Assembly: GCA_949128115.1 (NCBI GenBank)
Contig: OX421966.1
Location: 37,527,042 to 37,591,041 of the forward strand
Direction of reading: 5' to 3'
DNA from: Anaspis maculata
Taxonomy: Eukaryota; Arthropoda; Insecta; Coleoptera; Scraptiidae
Length of the DNA stretch: 64,000 bases
Part shown: one piece after another, positions 23,797-34,712 of the stretch
Layout of the letters: every line of letters begins with the position of its first letter
How positions within the stretch are numbered: the first letter of the stretch is position 1
Position numbers and translations under genes: made by a program
Notes under the pieces: model-generated
Database searches by the model: none
What the model was told of the DNA's origin: nothing
What the model saw: the letters and a program-made list of their open reading frames with translations, nothing else

Positions 23797-25118
23797 TGGA
23801 GGTTCAACATAAAGCGATCATAATAAGTGATGATACGATAAAAATAATAAATGTCATTATCAACTAGTCATCACTCATCATCATCAGTTACCACATTATA
23901 AATTTGGGCTGTACCTGTACTTAGTACCCCTATACCTGTTCGAGAGTATAACAGGCTTTATGTCTTTGGATCATGTTATGTTGGCAGATTGGCTTGTGTG
24001 TTTTCCTGCTGAACAACTCGGGTGTCTGAGATTCTCCATAAAGGGTTTTGCGCGCTAAGGTCATTACGGACGCCGCGTTGAAGCTTTCAGCGATTTTTCA
24101 GCCCAGTGTGCTGCTCCATAACGCGATAATTCCACATTAAAATGCGTCGTTAATGAGATTGCGGCCTTGACTATATACATCCACATTAGGAAGCATTGTT
24201 GTTGGGAAGTGCCTCTAAGAGGTTTATATCTTCAGAATGCGTAATGATGGAGCTGGGCAGGATCGGATCGAACTAGAATCTAGGTAATACACAATCGGTT
24301 GTAGGTTGTAGGTACCCTATACCAACCTAGTCGCACAACACAAAACTTCACAAAACAAGAAAAACCACTCGGTCGAAAGGGAATATTGAAATGGACGTGG
24401 ATCGTGAATTTACCCCGGTAAACACAAAAAAGTTCATCATCCCGCATCCTCGGCTTTGGGGATAACAAATATAAAACACCTCGGTTTTTCCAACCCCCCA
24501 AACGACCTTTCGGATTAGCATAATTTCACATTGCAAATTAAAACTTTCCTAACCGAGTCGCCAGTCATATTTATGATTCACTCTGTAAAATAATACCTAC
24601 AGGACGTCGGCGTTAAATTTCCCTGTTCTGTGGCGTTCCAGTAAATTAAAAAAAAAGAACGCATAATTTCGACGACGCACACTTGGTAGTTTTATCGCGC
24701 GGTTTTATCTCGGATTTTTTACGCGCGCTTTGTAATTCCCAACGCAGCGTCGATAAGCGATCAGTGGTGTTGTAATAACCTACTACACGATCCAACTTGA
24801 AATTTGAATGTGGAATCTTTCGTTTATGAGTATTTACTGATTAGTGTTGTACCTACTTATCAATTGATGTTTATTTTTTTTTATGTTATACGACGCATCA
24901 ACTACGGCGTCGACGAGACATTCAGTTGGTTTTTGGTACACGTTTCTATCTTACTTGGATTGCCTACTGTAATTATGCGAGGCCTCAGTACTCTGATAGC
25001 ACTCAAATCTGTTGTCAGAAATCCATTTTTTCTGTAACCGCTGTAGTCAGACAGGTGCAAATATGGCATAGTAAAGTCGGAACAATTTTCGAACAATCGG
25101 ACAGCACAAAATATGCAT

Positions 25119-25199
25119 GGACCAGGCGGGATTTGAACCCGCGCGGTATAGCACGACTGGCTTGGCACGCCAACATCTAAACCACTCGGCCATCATCCG
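25119..25199 (-). tRNA. tRNA-like sequence with GCC (Gly) anticodon but Leu/Ser-type layout; probably a pseudogene
   Basis: On the minus strand: TGGCCGAGTGG (A-box/D-arm), a 5-bp anticodon stem TTGGC/GCCAG around the 7-nt loop GTGCCAA, a long variable region (about 15 nt), and a perfect T-arm GCGGG-TTCAAAT-CCCGC (B-box). The anticodon reads GCC. The acceptor halves (CGGATGA and CTGGTCC) pair poorly. The D-arm and long variable arm are those of class II tRNAs, which normally carry Leu or Ser, so the anticodon and body disagree. This is likely a tRNA pseudogene or a SINE head. Confidence 0.6.
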
Positions 25200-25654
25200 C
25201 CGCTCCATGTTTATTATTGGGAAAGAGGAATGTGCATAAAACCATCACGATATCGCCACAGCTTTAATATTTAGAGAGATCAGAGATAGATTTTCTAGAG
25301 AGATCTTCTAGATGAACAAGAAGCAACTGAGCAAGCAAGTATGAAGTTACTTACGACTGAGCCTAGCTATTTTGCTGATCAAAATCCGAGAAACTTTAAA
25401 AATAAATGAATGGTGATTCATTTCATCTCGTTTGATAAGATACTCAAACGCCTATTCATCACTATTACAAAACTCGCTGGAGACCAAGACGTGCGAATAA
25501 AGCACACACCCGCAGAGTTGGTGGAAGAGCCGTGTTTCAAGTGCCTGACGGAATATTCGCGGAGCCGGTGGACATTCCTAGAGTTCTCGCGAATAAATAG
25601 ACTGGTGATTCACCGATACTTATTTCGATAAGCATGCCAGAAACACAGTGGCAG

Positions 25655-25745
25655 CGACGAGAATCTTCAAATTCCGGCGCTAGCTCCGGCTTCAGACCCA
25701 GAGGTCCGCAGTTCAAATTCCGCCAGAGCAAGTGGCTTCTCTGTA
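25655..25745 (+). repeat. Possible tRNA-derived SINE fragment
   Basis: GCTAGCTCCGGCTTCAGACC, then AGAGGTCCGCAGTTCAAATT and CCGCCAGAGCAAGTGG, resemble the D-arm, anticodon-arm and B-box order of a degraded tRNA-derived SINE head. No poly(A) or clear tail is seen. Confidence 0.3.
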
Positions 25746-28275
25746 TGCGCTCTTTAAGTACTTTGGCGTGTACTAACCGAGCTGTCACGTCAAGAAAAAA
25801 AGGGGAAACGGGAGAAGTCACCAAAATTGCCATGTTGCTATCAATCTTTACTGTGGAAAAAATGTAAGCCTCCGGCTGGTGCGAAATTTTTCATATATTT
25901 TTTTTTACCTAAAAGACCATGGGAAAGCACTTGGTTTCCTACATTTTTGCATCAGCTCATTTCATTCAGGTTCAGGTTTCAAGTCCAAATTGCGATAGTT
26001 CTATTGTCAGTCAGGAGAATGCCAAGCAAAGAAGTGAGCAGTTCTTATTGCTCAGCTCAACAACGGTTTTTACAATATTCCCAATTGATTATTATTATTA
26101 CTAATAACATTACTGGGAAAAAATAGGTTGAACTATCCTTTAACAATATTTCGAGTGTTTACATGCGGAATGGCACGTGAAAAATCACCTAGATGAATTT
26201 ACATTTGGTCCGATAAATTACGTGCTACACTATGTGAGTAGGTAGATAATATTCAACTGAGAATTACTAAGCACTTGTTATATTACTGTTGAAAAAAAAG
26301 TCAAACCCATACCTATAGTCCGGACGTAAGGCGCTAAAACATGAAAGTCACGACTCTGCTCCGTCTTTTGTGTCTATGTATGTGTGTATTATGTGGACTT
26401 CTCTTCAGTTCCATCCGACTATGTCAACCAGTTGTCTTGAGAGCGAGTCGTAAGGGAACAACGTCGGAAACAACTCAGTGTTGACGAAAGAGCAGCTCCT
26501 ACTGCTCCTCTGACTCGATTAAAATTTGCACCCCACAACCAGAGGTCCGATGGCAGACTTGGCGAAGATTTTATCTAGTATTAGATACTGTATCATCAGC
26601 GCCAAAATCTACTTGACACACCAATTTGCATATCAAGATCTCCGATTACATCATCTACTATACAGACGTCAAGTTTTCGGCGATTTTTTTCTCGGAGCAA
26701 AATCAATGCACACTAAAAACGGAGCTGAATATTTCATCATACCTGTGTGGTGCATCCTGCGGCACAAAAAACCGGACGCTGGATCAGTCAAATACGCGAA
26801 ATTGAATTTTAAAGCGATTACCTGCCTTTGAAGGGAGGAAAACCCGCGCGGCCCTTCTGCTTCGTCCCATTCAGCCGAAGACGAAACTTGACGAACTTTA
26901 AAAACCGGTGAACGAATCGATAATGTCCGTTTTGGTGCCGAGGTAAACAATCGCACTGATTACCCACCGTCGAGTTTCCAACAGTTTTCCATCGCTAGTC
27001 TGCAATCGGACCGAGAAAGTTGGCTGATGGTCGCTTGCGTCTTCTTATCTCCTCACCAAGCGCGCCTCTCTCCAATTTCCCGAGACCGAGAAATTTCCAT
27101 GGAAACGATTGAAAAATCGGAAAGCCGTTTATTTAAAGACCTTTTTCTCTTTTCTCCAGTCAAGATAATCGAATTAATTCCAAGTTCCGGATGGACCGCA
27201 GATAGTGCAGAGGTTGTTGTATGGAAATTCACTCAATCTTTGGTTTTTCTAAGGATCTCTCTTTTAGATTCAGTCACATTGCCTGCCATCCATCTCATTA
27301 GATCTCCGCGCTATGGTTAGAGCAACTTGATTTCTTTTTGTCAGTGGTCGAAATGTTCGTAATTCGTTACATAATATTTGCTCGTGCGATTTTGAATAAG
27401 CATCAGTCACTGTAAAGATGGCAACACAACGAAGGCATGCAGCTGCCGCAGGCGGTTAGTAATGAGAAGGGAGCGATGGGCTTTCTATGAAGGAGAGTAG
27501 CTATCTAGATCAACTCGGATGTAAAGGAAATTTGGTATGACCACGACTCTGAACTCTCCACACTTCCTTTTTCACCTACCCGCCATTATTTCTGGCGTTC
27601 ACACGTGCCCGCTATACCTACTATAACTATACTCAGCAGCCGTAGTCGCTGGCCTCGCCCCGTGCACAAGGCCCGGAGCAGTGAATTTCCGGGACGCGCT
27701 AGATTGCTTGCTTGCTCCTTCGTGATTCTGACACTTCATTTCGGGCCCCGCCGTGAAGAAAATGGAACACGAGGGAGATAATTTTCCTTGCTTTGAGAAA
27801 TTTACGCTGATTTTATCTATAGACCAATATATTAGCCATTCCGCTGTGAGAGCGAGGGTGGTGTGCGGGATATCCCCTACACGTTTTATTTCAATGGAGC
27901 GCGCGCGGGGCAAAAACAACTGCTCGGGTTTGATAATGACCGCGGAGGCGATAATTCCGAATTATTACCGCGTTTTCCACAACACAGTTGAGTAGCGTCG
28001 TGTAACTTGACTCGTCGGAGTTTGCTGGAAACTGGTAACCTTTGGAATCTCGAATCCCATTTCTTATTCTTATCTCTCATTTCTCTTCATTAAGTCTTTG
28101 ATTACTACTTGAACGCAGACGGTAGAACCAGTCACACTTGCTTACTACAGGAGAAGCTTGATTGCTTGAACTGATTTCGATTTTTCACATCAATAGAATA
28201 TCTAGTTGTCTTCAACTAGCCTAGACATAACAGTTTATTTCACAAGGTAACGAAGGTAACAGCCCTCAGGCACTA

Positions 28276-29451
28276 CAGGGTGATTCATGAGTGACCTTAC
28301 ATAGGCTAATGGGAGATAGAGGACTTCGAGGCGAGTCAGGATCCACTGAAGAAATTTTATTTTCTCCAATGGTTACGAAGATACAGGGTGTTTTGTGTGT
28401 TTCGTATGAAACTTTGATAAGCGATATTTCGGAAACGGCCAGAGGTATTTTGTTGAAATTCTCCAGTAATATTTCTCTATTGGAACTTATCCCGGAGCCA
28501 TACAGGGTAAGTCAAAATCCAGGACCGGGCTAGAAAAAAGGTGCCCCTTTTTTGTTTCATCAAAAAGTACATTTTCTGACCGCTTTTCTGAAAAACTGCT
28601 ATCGTATTCTAGAAGCTAAGGAAAAATGCTTTAAGAATCACTCTTCAATTTAGATGGCACACCTAAACCGTTTTGACAATATAATTAAAAGTAAAATTTG
28701 TGGGTGAGTTCCTATTTTCGACCGGACATAATCGAGTCGTTGTTTGATTGAATTCATTCAATTTCATTTTTCAGCTAGTCTCTGTGGAATAGAAGGGCTT
28801 GGCAGGAAGAAAAATTCCATAGCCGAAGATTTTTTTTTTGATGACCAAACCGAGTCGAATTTTGTTTTCATTCTCGATTTTGTCATAAAAAAAAAATTGT
28901 CGGCTCTGGAATTTTTCTTCCTGCCAAGCCCTTCTATCCCACAGATACAAGCTGAAAAATGAATTTGGATGAATTCAATCAAACAACGAGTCGATTATGT
29001 CCGGTCGAAAATGGGAACTCACCCACAAATTTTCTTTTTAATTTTATTGTCGAAACGGTTAAGGTGTGCCATCTGAATTGAAGAGTGATTCTTGAAGCAT
29101 TTTTTCTTAGCTTTCAGAATACGATAGCAGTTTTTCAGAAAAGCGGTCAGAAAACGTACTTTTTGATGAAACAAAAAAAGGGGTACCTTTTTTCTAGCCC
29201 GGTCCTGGATTTTGACTTACCCTGTATGGCTCCGGGATAAGTTCCAATAGAGAAATATTACTGGTAAATTTCAACAAAATACCTCTGGTCGTTTCAGAAA
29301 TATCGCTTATCAAAGTTTCATACGAAACACACAAAACACCCTGTATCTTCGTAACCATTGGAGAAAATAAAATTTCTTCAGTGGATCCTGACTCGGCTCG
29401 AAGTCCTCTATCTCCCTTTAGCCTATGTAAGGTCACTCATGAATCACCCTG
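28276..29451. mobile_element. Palindromic TA-flanked element with CAGGGTG ends
   Basis: The ends CAGGGTGATTCATGAGTGAC and GTCACTCATGAATCACCCTG are exact, with TA at 28274-28275 and 29452-29453. The arms of about 570 bp meet near 28860-28900. Each arm carries further TACAGGG motifs facing outward: left arm at 28384 and 28503, and the mirrored CACCCTGTA / TACCCTGTA on the right arm. The 80-residue ORFs at 28291-28533 (+) and 29194-29436 (-) are the two arms of the palindrome read from opposite strands. Confidence 0.92.
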
Positions 29452-29599
29452 TATAGATACGTTAGGTGAAGTGTTACGAGATTTTAGCTTGAGTTGAAGC
29501 AGTAGACTCAAATGCTATCTTTTTCTCTCTCTATGAATCAATCCCCTATACCACCCTCTTTATCTATCATACCGAGTCGTTACGACAAGCTGTATAACC

Positions 29600-30129
29600 T
29601 ACATCAAACATTTCCGTTTTCACGGCACAACACTCAGATTTACATAACCAGAACGCTTCAGAACGGTCTGAGTGTAACCCCAGAGGTACTCCAAAGTGGC
29701 TAATTGGATTTTCCACTAGCATCCTCGCCACTGTAGCAGCCTCTTGGTTTGGTAGGGCGAACGCTTCCGGCCACTTGCAAAAGTAGTCCATGGCAACCAG
29801 GATGTATTTGTTGCCATTCTTTGTCGTGGGGAACGGGCCAGCCATATCGATCGCGCTGCGTTCAAAAGGCGCTCGCACATTGTAAGTCTCCAACTCCCCT
29901 CGGTTGCGAGTTCTTGGTCCCTTGCTGGCCGCACAAACCTCGCACTGGCGACACCATGTTCCCACGTCTTGTTCACTCCAAGGTGCCCTCCAGTGACGCC
30001 ATCGTGCATTTCCTCCAGCACCTCGTTCACTCTCTTCTTGGGAAGCACCAATTGAACCATCTTCTTCTTCCCATCAGGACTCTTCCAGACTCTCTTCAGC
30101 AGCCCATTCTCTATCCTCAGACAATAGGG
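29600..30129 (-). pseudogene. Gypsy integrase fragment
   Basis: Integrase inserts the cDNA copy into the genome. On the minus strand, the part near 30100-29970 has an H2C2-type region (MHDGVTGGHLGVNKT). A frameshift near 29965 is followed by the second Cys pair (CRQCEVCAASK). The core starts with AIDMAGPFPTTKNGNKYILV, giving the first catalytic Asp, followed by DYFCKWPEA. The second Asp lies in LHSDRSE, after which the sequence loses similarity, so the catalytic Glu and the C-terminus are missing. The N-terminus is cut by the MITE at 30132-30774 and continues at 30777. Confidence 0.8.
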
Positions 30130-30131
30130 TA

Positions 30132-30774
30132 GTGACCGATTTTTTTTAATTATTTTTTTCAAAAGTTCACTTTTTGATAAGTGACGCTATATAGTAAACA
30201 GATTTTTTTTCGTAAGTTTTCTTAGTAAAAAAAATTATGAAAGTTTTCGATCATTTCAAATTTGGCGCGATGACGTCACAATCTTTCATAGGGGGAGAAG
30301 CAGGCTTGACAACACTACAGAACTTACTACAAAAAGCACTAGCGTCAACCCGTCATCAACAGCTGATTGTTTATTGTTAACGCTTTGTGTATTTGTGCGG
30401 TGATTCCTGTTGTTCAGTTGTTTTGCTTAAAAATATGGAAAGTTGGTAAAATCTTTCATGATTTATGAATATTTCAAAACTACATCAGACTTCGATGGTT
30501 ATGTTATGCTGGCAAACGTCAACGTCAACACTGACACACAGGCAACGGAGGTGGGGTCATCCCCACTACTGTCAAAAGATTGAAACGTCACAGCCCGCCT
30601 TGCCTTACAGCTCGATAGATTTGAAATCGTTCGCAAAAGTAGCCACTTTCAAGGCAGATTTTGAGACACTTGGAACTTTTTTTTTTATTCGAATTTTCAC
30701 GAAACGTAGTCTTGTTATTAAGGCTCTATATACGATTAGTATGATTTTTTTTTATATTTTTCGATGGTGGTCAC
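30132..30774. mobile_element. MITE, 643 bp, inside gypsy (GTGACC ends, TA-flanked)
   Basis: Short terminal repeats GTGACC and GGTCAC are flanked by TA at 30130-30131 and 30775-30776. The gypsy polyprotein is interrupted exactly here: RNase H/linker sequence ends on the right side and integrase starts on the left. The inside has no ORF with a domain. It includes GATGACGTCACAATC and AT-rich runs. Confidence 0.75.
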
Positions 30775-30776
30775 TA

Positions 30777-31429
30777 CCTTATTCCACTGTGCACAAAGAG
30801 CCTTGGATTCGGGCCCTTCGCCAGAGACCTCCAATTCCCTGGGGGCTTCAACGACAATTGCCTTGACTTCGACGTTCCCATTCTGCTGGTATATCCCTTG
30901 CAGTGCTTACAGTTCTCGTTGCATGGTCTCCGAGGAAGAGCATCCGCGTTGCCATGACTTCTTCCAGGGCGATGTTGGGCTTTGAAGTAATATTGTTGCA
31001 GTTTCTCGATCCACCGTGCCAACTGTCCCTCGGGATTCTTCAACTGCAGTAGCCATTTCAGGGCAGCGTGGTCAGTCATCACCAAAAATTTCCGGCCATA
31101 GAGGTACTGATGTTAGTGATCGACAGCTTTCACTATGGCCAGTAGCTCCCTACACGTCACGCAGTAGTTTCTTCCAGGCTTGGACAACACCTTGCTGTAG
31201 TACTCCACTATTCACTCCTGACCCTGTTGGTGTTGTGAAAGCACTTCTCCAATCCCTCTGTTGCTGGCATCAGTGTCCAAAAAGTAGTGTTTTTGTGGAA
31301 GAGGGTACGCCAGAATAGGACTGGAGCATAATGCAACCTTCAGAGTCTTGAATGAGTTTTCACATTCCTTGGTCCGCAGGAATGGTGCACGGTCTTCAGT
31401 CAGTTTGTGTAAAGGCTTAGCAATGTCAG
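30777..31429 (-). pseudogene. Gypsy RNase H domain and spacer
   Basis: RNase H removes the RNA strand during reverse transcription. From 31429 leftward: the RT-thumb/connection end (DIAKPLHKLTEDRAPFLRT), then SFKTLKVALCSSPILAYP and the RNase H signature TDASNRGIGEVLSQ with its catalytic Asp. After a frameshift near 31215 come a degraded Glu-containing block (RELLAIVKAVDH), VMTDHAALKWLLQLKNPEG with an Asp, and HRPGRSHGNADALPRR. A CKHC motif follows. The first 59 bases (31371-31429) are repeated at 34711-34769 because the LINE inserted here. Confidence 0.85.
31371..31429. repeat. Left copy of 59-bp target-site duplication of LINE-B
   Basis: GGTCCGCAGGAATGGTGCAC through CAATGTCAG is identical to 34711-34769. 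The LINE lies exactly between the two copies, and the duplicated sequence is gypsy RNase H-linker coding sequence. Confidence 0.95.
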
Positions 31430-31430
31430 G

Positions 31431-34400
31431 GAGAACCAGAACGTTCATAAGAAGGTCAAGGCGCTTGCTAAAGAGCTGATTTGTCTGACAAAGAGACTCA
31501 TCGTTTCAGACGGCACCAATACCGCGGAGAGCAACGAGAAGCACAATCAACTGGGAAAGATTATAAAAGAACAGGCGGCCATGATCACATCCCTTGAAAA
31601 TAGATTGAAAAATGTGGTGAGTGTGAAAAATGTGACTAATGCACAAACGGAAACACCTTCAGAGTGGTTGATCGAAATGAAAAGTGGTCAAAACAAGACA
31701 GTTGGATGGATCGAGTTGGGTGGTACTCGGCTGTATTCGTGTTACATCTCCCCAAACATTTCGACGGCTGATTTTGAAACATATCTTGGAAGCTTGGAAA
31801 ACACATTAATAAGAGGTCAAGAAGTCATCATAGCCGGGGACTTCAATGCCAAAGCGGTCGAATGGGGATCGAATGCAACAGATAAAAGGGGAGCGCTTGT
31901 GATGGAGATGGTGGCAAGGTGGCAGCTTGAAGTGTGTAACCTCGGTAACGAACCCACGTTTCAAAGAAGAAGCGCTAAGTCAATCATTGATATAACGTTA
32001 GCATCAGGACGAACGGCTAGTCATATGACAAAGTGGCAAGTCGATACCCGTGAAACACTAAGCGATCACAAGTACATCAGCTACACGGTAGAAGAAGACA
32101 TGCAGTCGAAGTGCCTCCCTACTCGTAGTGGCTGGGTGACCAAAAAACTGAATCTAGATTATCTCCAGAAAGTAATAGAGAAACAGCCCACCTTGGTGAA
32201 CAACCATGACAATCCGGACCTCTATCTGAAGGAAGTGATGGATCAGATAACGCAAATTTGCGATAAGACAATGCCCAGGTACAGACATACAACAAGGAAA
32301 TCAAGCTACTGGTGGAACGACCAAATCGCCACAACAAGAAGAGAATCCAACCACTGTAGAAGAGTTTATATGAGAGCGCTACGCAGAAATTCAGCTACGC
32401 AGCTGATGTGGAACGACTACAAGGAAAAAAAGAAACAGCTGAATATACAGATAAAGAAGGCAAAAGCGGAATGCTGGGATAAACTGTGCCAGGAGGTGGA
32501 TACCGATCCCTGGGGTAAGCCCTATCAAATTTTAACCAAAAGGCTGCAAGGCCCTGCTAGAGTACCTAGAGAAAAGCTGCCGGAAATAGTGAATTATTTG
32601 TTCCCCAACCACCCTGAATTAATTGTCAACACCGAAGAGTTGGATGCGGATGACACAAATGAGGTATCCATCGAAGAGCTTGCAACAGCGACCAACCGAT
32701 TGAAAAATCGGAAAGCTCCAGGCCCTGATGGAATACCGACCGAGATTTTAAAAGCCATAGTCAAGTTCAGGCCAGAACCGCTCAGGCATCTTATGAGCTT
32801 GTGCCTTCAAAAGGGTTACTTCCCCAGCGCGGGAAAAACTGGAAGACTGGTTTTGCTGAGAAAACCTAATAAACCTGTGGGACAACCGGCGTCATATCGA
32901 CCCCTCTGCCTGTTGGATTCTTGGACAAAAATACTTGAAAACCTTATCCTGGAACGGATTCGGAAGGCTATGGAACAAAATAATAAGACGCTGTCCGACA
33001 ACCAGTTTGGGTTTCGGCGTGGCATGTCTACAATCGATGCAATACAAAAAGTGAAGACGATTGCCGAAGAGGCAACCAAGGGAACACTCAAAACAATGGG
33101 GCATTGCGTCATCGTCACAATTGACGTGAAGAATGCCTTCAATTCGATCCCGAGAAGTGACATTCTGCGTGCACTAGAGAAGCGAGGAGTCACAGGGCGG
33201 CTCTTCTCGATAATTAGGAGTTACTTCACTGGACGTTCGATCGTTTATGAAGGAGAGAAGTTTGCAAGTACAGCTGGCGTGGCGCAGGGCTCCATCCTTG
33301 GTCCGGAGCTGTGGAATGTCACTTACGATGACCTCCTGAGGATAGAACTGCCAACGGGCGTAGGAATTATTGGCTTTGCCGACGACGTCGCTATCGTGGC
33401 GCACGGTAGATGGATCGAGGATGTAGAAGAGAACACAAATAAAGCCCTTACGCTGGTGCTTAAGTGGATGAAGAAACACGGATTGGAGGTTGCCGCAGAG
33501 AAAACAGAGGCGCTGCTGGTGACACGGAAAAGAAAACTTCAGCCACCAACTTTAGTCTTCGGAAGTACACAAGTCAAGTTCAAGCCCAACATCAGGTATC
33601 TGGGGGTGATCCTGGACAGCAAAATGAAATTTGCGGAACATATTCGACAGACTGCGGGAAGAGTAGGACGAGTTGTAGCAATGATCAGCCGTATAATGCC
33701 AAACATTAATGGCGCAAATACAAGCAAGCGAAGACTGCTGACGAGTGTAGCTACGTCTGTCGCACTCTACGGTGCTCCGATATGGGGGAAAGCCGTCACA
33801 GACAAAGCACCGACCGCAAAACCGATGCAAAAGGAGTTTCGAAAGGCAGCTTTGAGAATCACGTGCGCGTATCGAACTGTCTCCAATATGTCAGCAGCAG
33901 TGCTGGCCAACTTGCCACCGTTCGACCTACTTGCGGCGGAGAGGTCCCAGATCCATGAGTGCCGGGAAGGCCATACACATCAAGAATGTAAAGCTGAAGC
34001 ACGACGGACTCTTGTGGACAAATGGTCTGCAAGATGGCGAACAGAAAGAAACTGGACAAGAAACCTTATACAGGACTTGGAGCCATGGACCACGCGTGCA
34101 CACGGACAGCTCGACCATTGGACGACGCAAGCATTGACAGGCCACGGATGCTTCGGCAGCTACAGGCGCCGAATAGGGAAATGCCAGGACGCGATATGTG
34201 ACTTGTGTGGGAACGACCTTGATGATCCCGAGCACGCCCTGTTCGCATGCGCTGGAACAGCTGATGCTCGAGAAAAGTTGGAACGTGACGTGGACACCGC
34301 GGTGTCTGGAACAAACCTGGTGGCTCTCATGCTGAAAAACGAAGCGAACTGGCAGACTATCACAGGTTACATCAGGGAAGTTATGCAAGCAAGAGCAAAG

Positions 34401-34454
34401 GCGGAACGAGAACGAGAATACCGTAACAAAGTAGCTGCCGATGTTGCGGTGTGA
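31431..34454 (+). CDS. LINE-B ORF: coiled-coil, partial endonuclease and reverse transcriptase (R1 clade)
   Basis: The frame is open from the first base of the insertion; the first ATG in frame is at 31581 (957 residues from there). The start (31431-31640) is a charged heptad-like coiled-coil, unlike an endonuclease start. The remaining endonuclease begins at about VGWIELGGTRLYSCYISPN, with AGDFNAKA and TLSDHKYI (catalytic Asp and SDH motif). The N-terminal catalytic Asn/Glu blocks are absent. RT follows: APGPDGIPTE, TIDVKNAFNSI (motif A, about 33118), VAQGSILGP (B), GFADDVAIV (C, 33369-33395), then NIRYLGVILD. The C-terminus has the CDLCGNDLDDPEHALFAC zinc motif and an Arg/Glu-rich tail typical of R1-type proteins. 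RT looks intact; endonuclease activity is doubtful. Confidence 0.9.
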   Translation, partial: ENQNVHKKVKALAKELICLTKRLIVSDGTNTAESNEKHNQLGKIIKEQAAMITSLENRLKNVVSVKNVTNAQTETPSEWLIEMKSGQNKTVGWIELGGTRLYSCYISPNISTADFETYLGSLENTLIRGQEVIIAGDFNAKAVEWGSNATDKRGALVMEMVARWQLEVCNLGNEPTFQRRSAKSIIDITLASGRTASHMTKWQVDTRETLSDHKYISYTVEEDMQSKCLPTRSGWVTKKLNLDYLQKVIEKQPTLVNNHDNPDLYLKEVMDQITQICDKTMPRYRHTTRKSSYWWNDQIATTRRESNHCRRVYMRALRRNSATQLMWNDYKEKKKQLNIQIKKAKAECWDKLCQEVDTDPWGKPYQILTKRLQGPARVPREKLPEIVNYLFPNHPELIVNTEELDADDTNEVSIEELATATNRLKNRKAPGPDGIPTEILKAIVKFRPEPLRHLMSLCLQKGYFPSAGKTGRLVLLRKPNKPVGQPASYRPLCLLDSWTKILENLILERIRKAMEQNNKTLSDNQFGFRRGMSTIDAIQKVKTIAEEATKGTLKTMGHCVIVTIDVKNAFNSIPRSDILRALEKRGVTGRLFSIIRSYFTGRSIVYEGEKFASTAGVAQGSILGPELWNVTYDDLLRIELPTGVGIIGFADDVAIVAHGRWIEDVEENTNKALTLVLKWMKKHGLEVAAEKTEALLVTRKRKLQPPTLVFGSTQVKFKPNIRYLGVILDSKMKFAEHIRQTAGRVGRVVAMISRIMPNINGANTSKRRLLTSVATSVALYGAPIWGKAVTDKAPTAKPMQKEFRKAALRITCAYRTVSNMSAAVLANLPPFDLLAAERSQIHECREGHTHQECKAEARRTLVDKWSARWRTERNWTRNLIQDLEPWTTRAHGQLDHWTTQALTGHGCFGSYRRRIGKCQDAICDLCGNDLDDPEHALFACAGTADAREKLERDVDTAVSGTNLVALMLKNEANWQTITGYIREVMQARAKAEREREYRNKVAADVAV

Positions 34455-34675
34455 AGAAGAAGAAGAAGAAGAAGAGATGAGGTCGAAAGAGCCAGTACGA
34501 GGCCGCCTCTCAACCACCATCTGCCAACCTCCTATTGAAGCAATGCTCCCCGCGGTCCAATAGGAGGATAAACACCAGGCATGAGGAGAGGTTTAGTGGG
34601 TAGTGCTTCGGTGAGTCCCACACTACCCCGGTGCTGTCCAGCCGGGGTGTGCGTAAAGGCATTCCTCTCCTCCCG

Positions 34676-34710
<35 letters not shown>
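34676..34710 (+). repeat. Poly(A) tail of LINE-B (35 A)
   Basis: An uninterrupted run of 35 A between the LINE 3' UTR and the right target-site duplication. Confidence 0.97.

Positions 34711-34712
<2 letters not shown>

Larger units (their letters stand above)
23800..28270. other. Intergenic DNA, mostly unrecognised
   Basis: Apart from the tRNA-like and SINE-like sequences listed separately, no gene, repeat or palindrome stands out. The stretch 26850-28020 is less AT-rich and has several moderate ORFs (e.g. 27027-27320), but none shows a domain or splice-site-bounded coding signal. It may include upstream regulatory DNA of a gene outside the window. Confidence 0.4.
31430..34710 (+). mobile_element. 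LINE-B: R1-clade non-LTR retrotransposon with poly(A) tail
   Basis: The element spans from just after the left target duplication to the end of a 35-A tail (34676-34710), immediately followed by the right duplication. It holds a single long ORF on the strand opposite to the gypsy host. After the stop there is an (AGA)n run (34455-34473) and a 200-bp 3' UTR. The long open frame, the pure poly(A) and the perfect duplications suggest a recent insertion. The 5' end is truncated or rearranged, because a normal endonuclease N-terminus is missing. Confidence 0.93.

Noticed and set aside
26526..28080. Several 64-106 codon ORFs in the less AT-rich stretch
   Set aside because: Overlapping on both strands, no motif, no splice-bounded pattern; could be chance ORFs of GC-richer DNA.
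28291..29436. Two ~80-residue ORFs (plus 28291-28533, minus 29194-29436) with nearly the same protein
   Set aside because: They are the same sequence read from the two arms of a palindrome; the similarity is explained by DNA symmetry and there is no domain. The same applies to ORF pairs at 21041/23019, 9012/12609, 8634/12957, 43747/44101 and 28744/28764.
34455..34473. (AGA)n run after the LINE-B stop codon as a separate element
   Set aside because: A simple repeat that belongs to the LINE-B 3' region.
33927..34520. 197-codon minus-strand ORF opposite LINE-B
   Set aside because: Antisense shadow of the LINE-B reading frame; Ser/Cys-rich and without domain logic.
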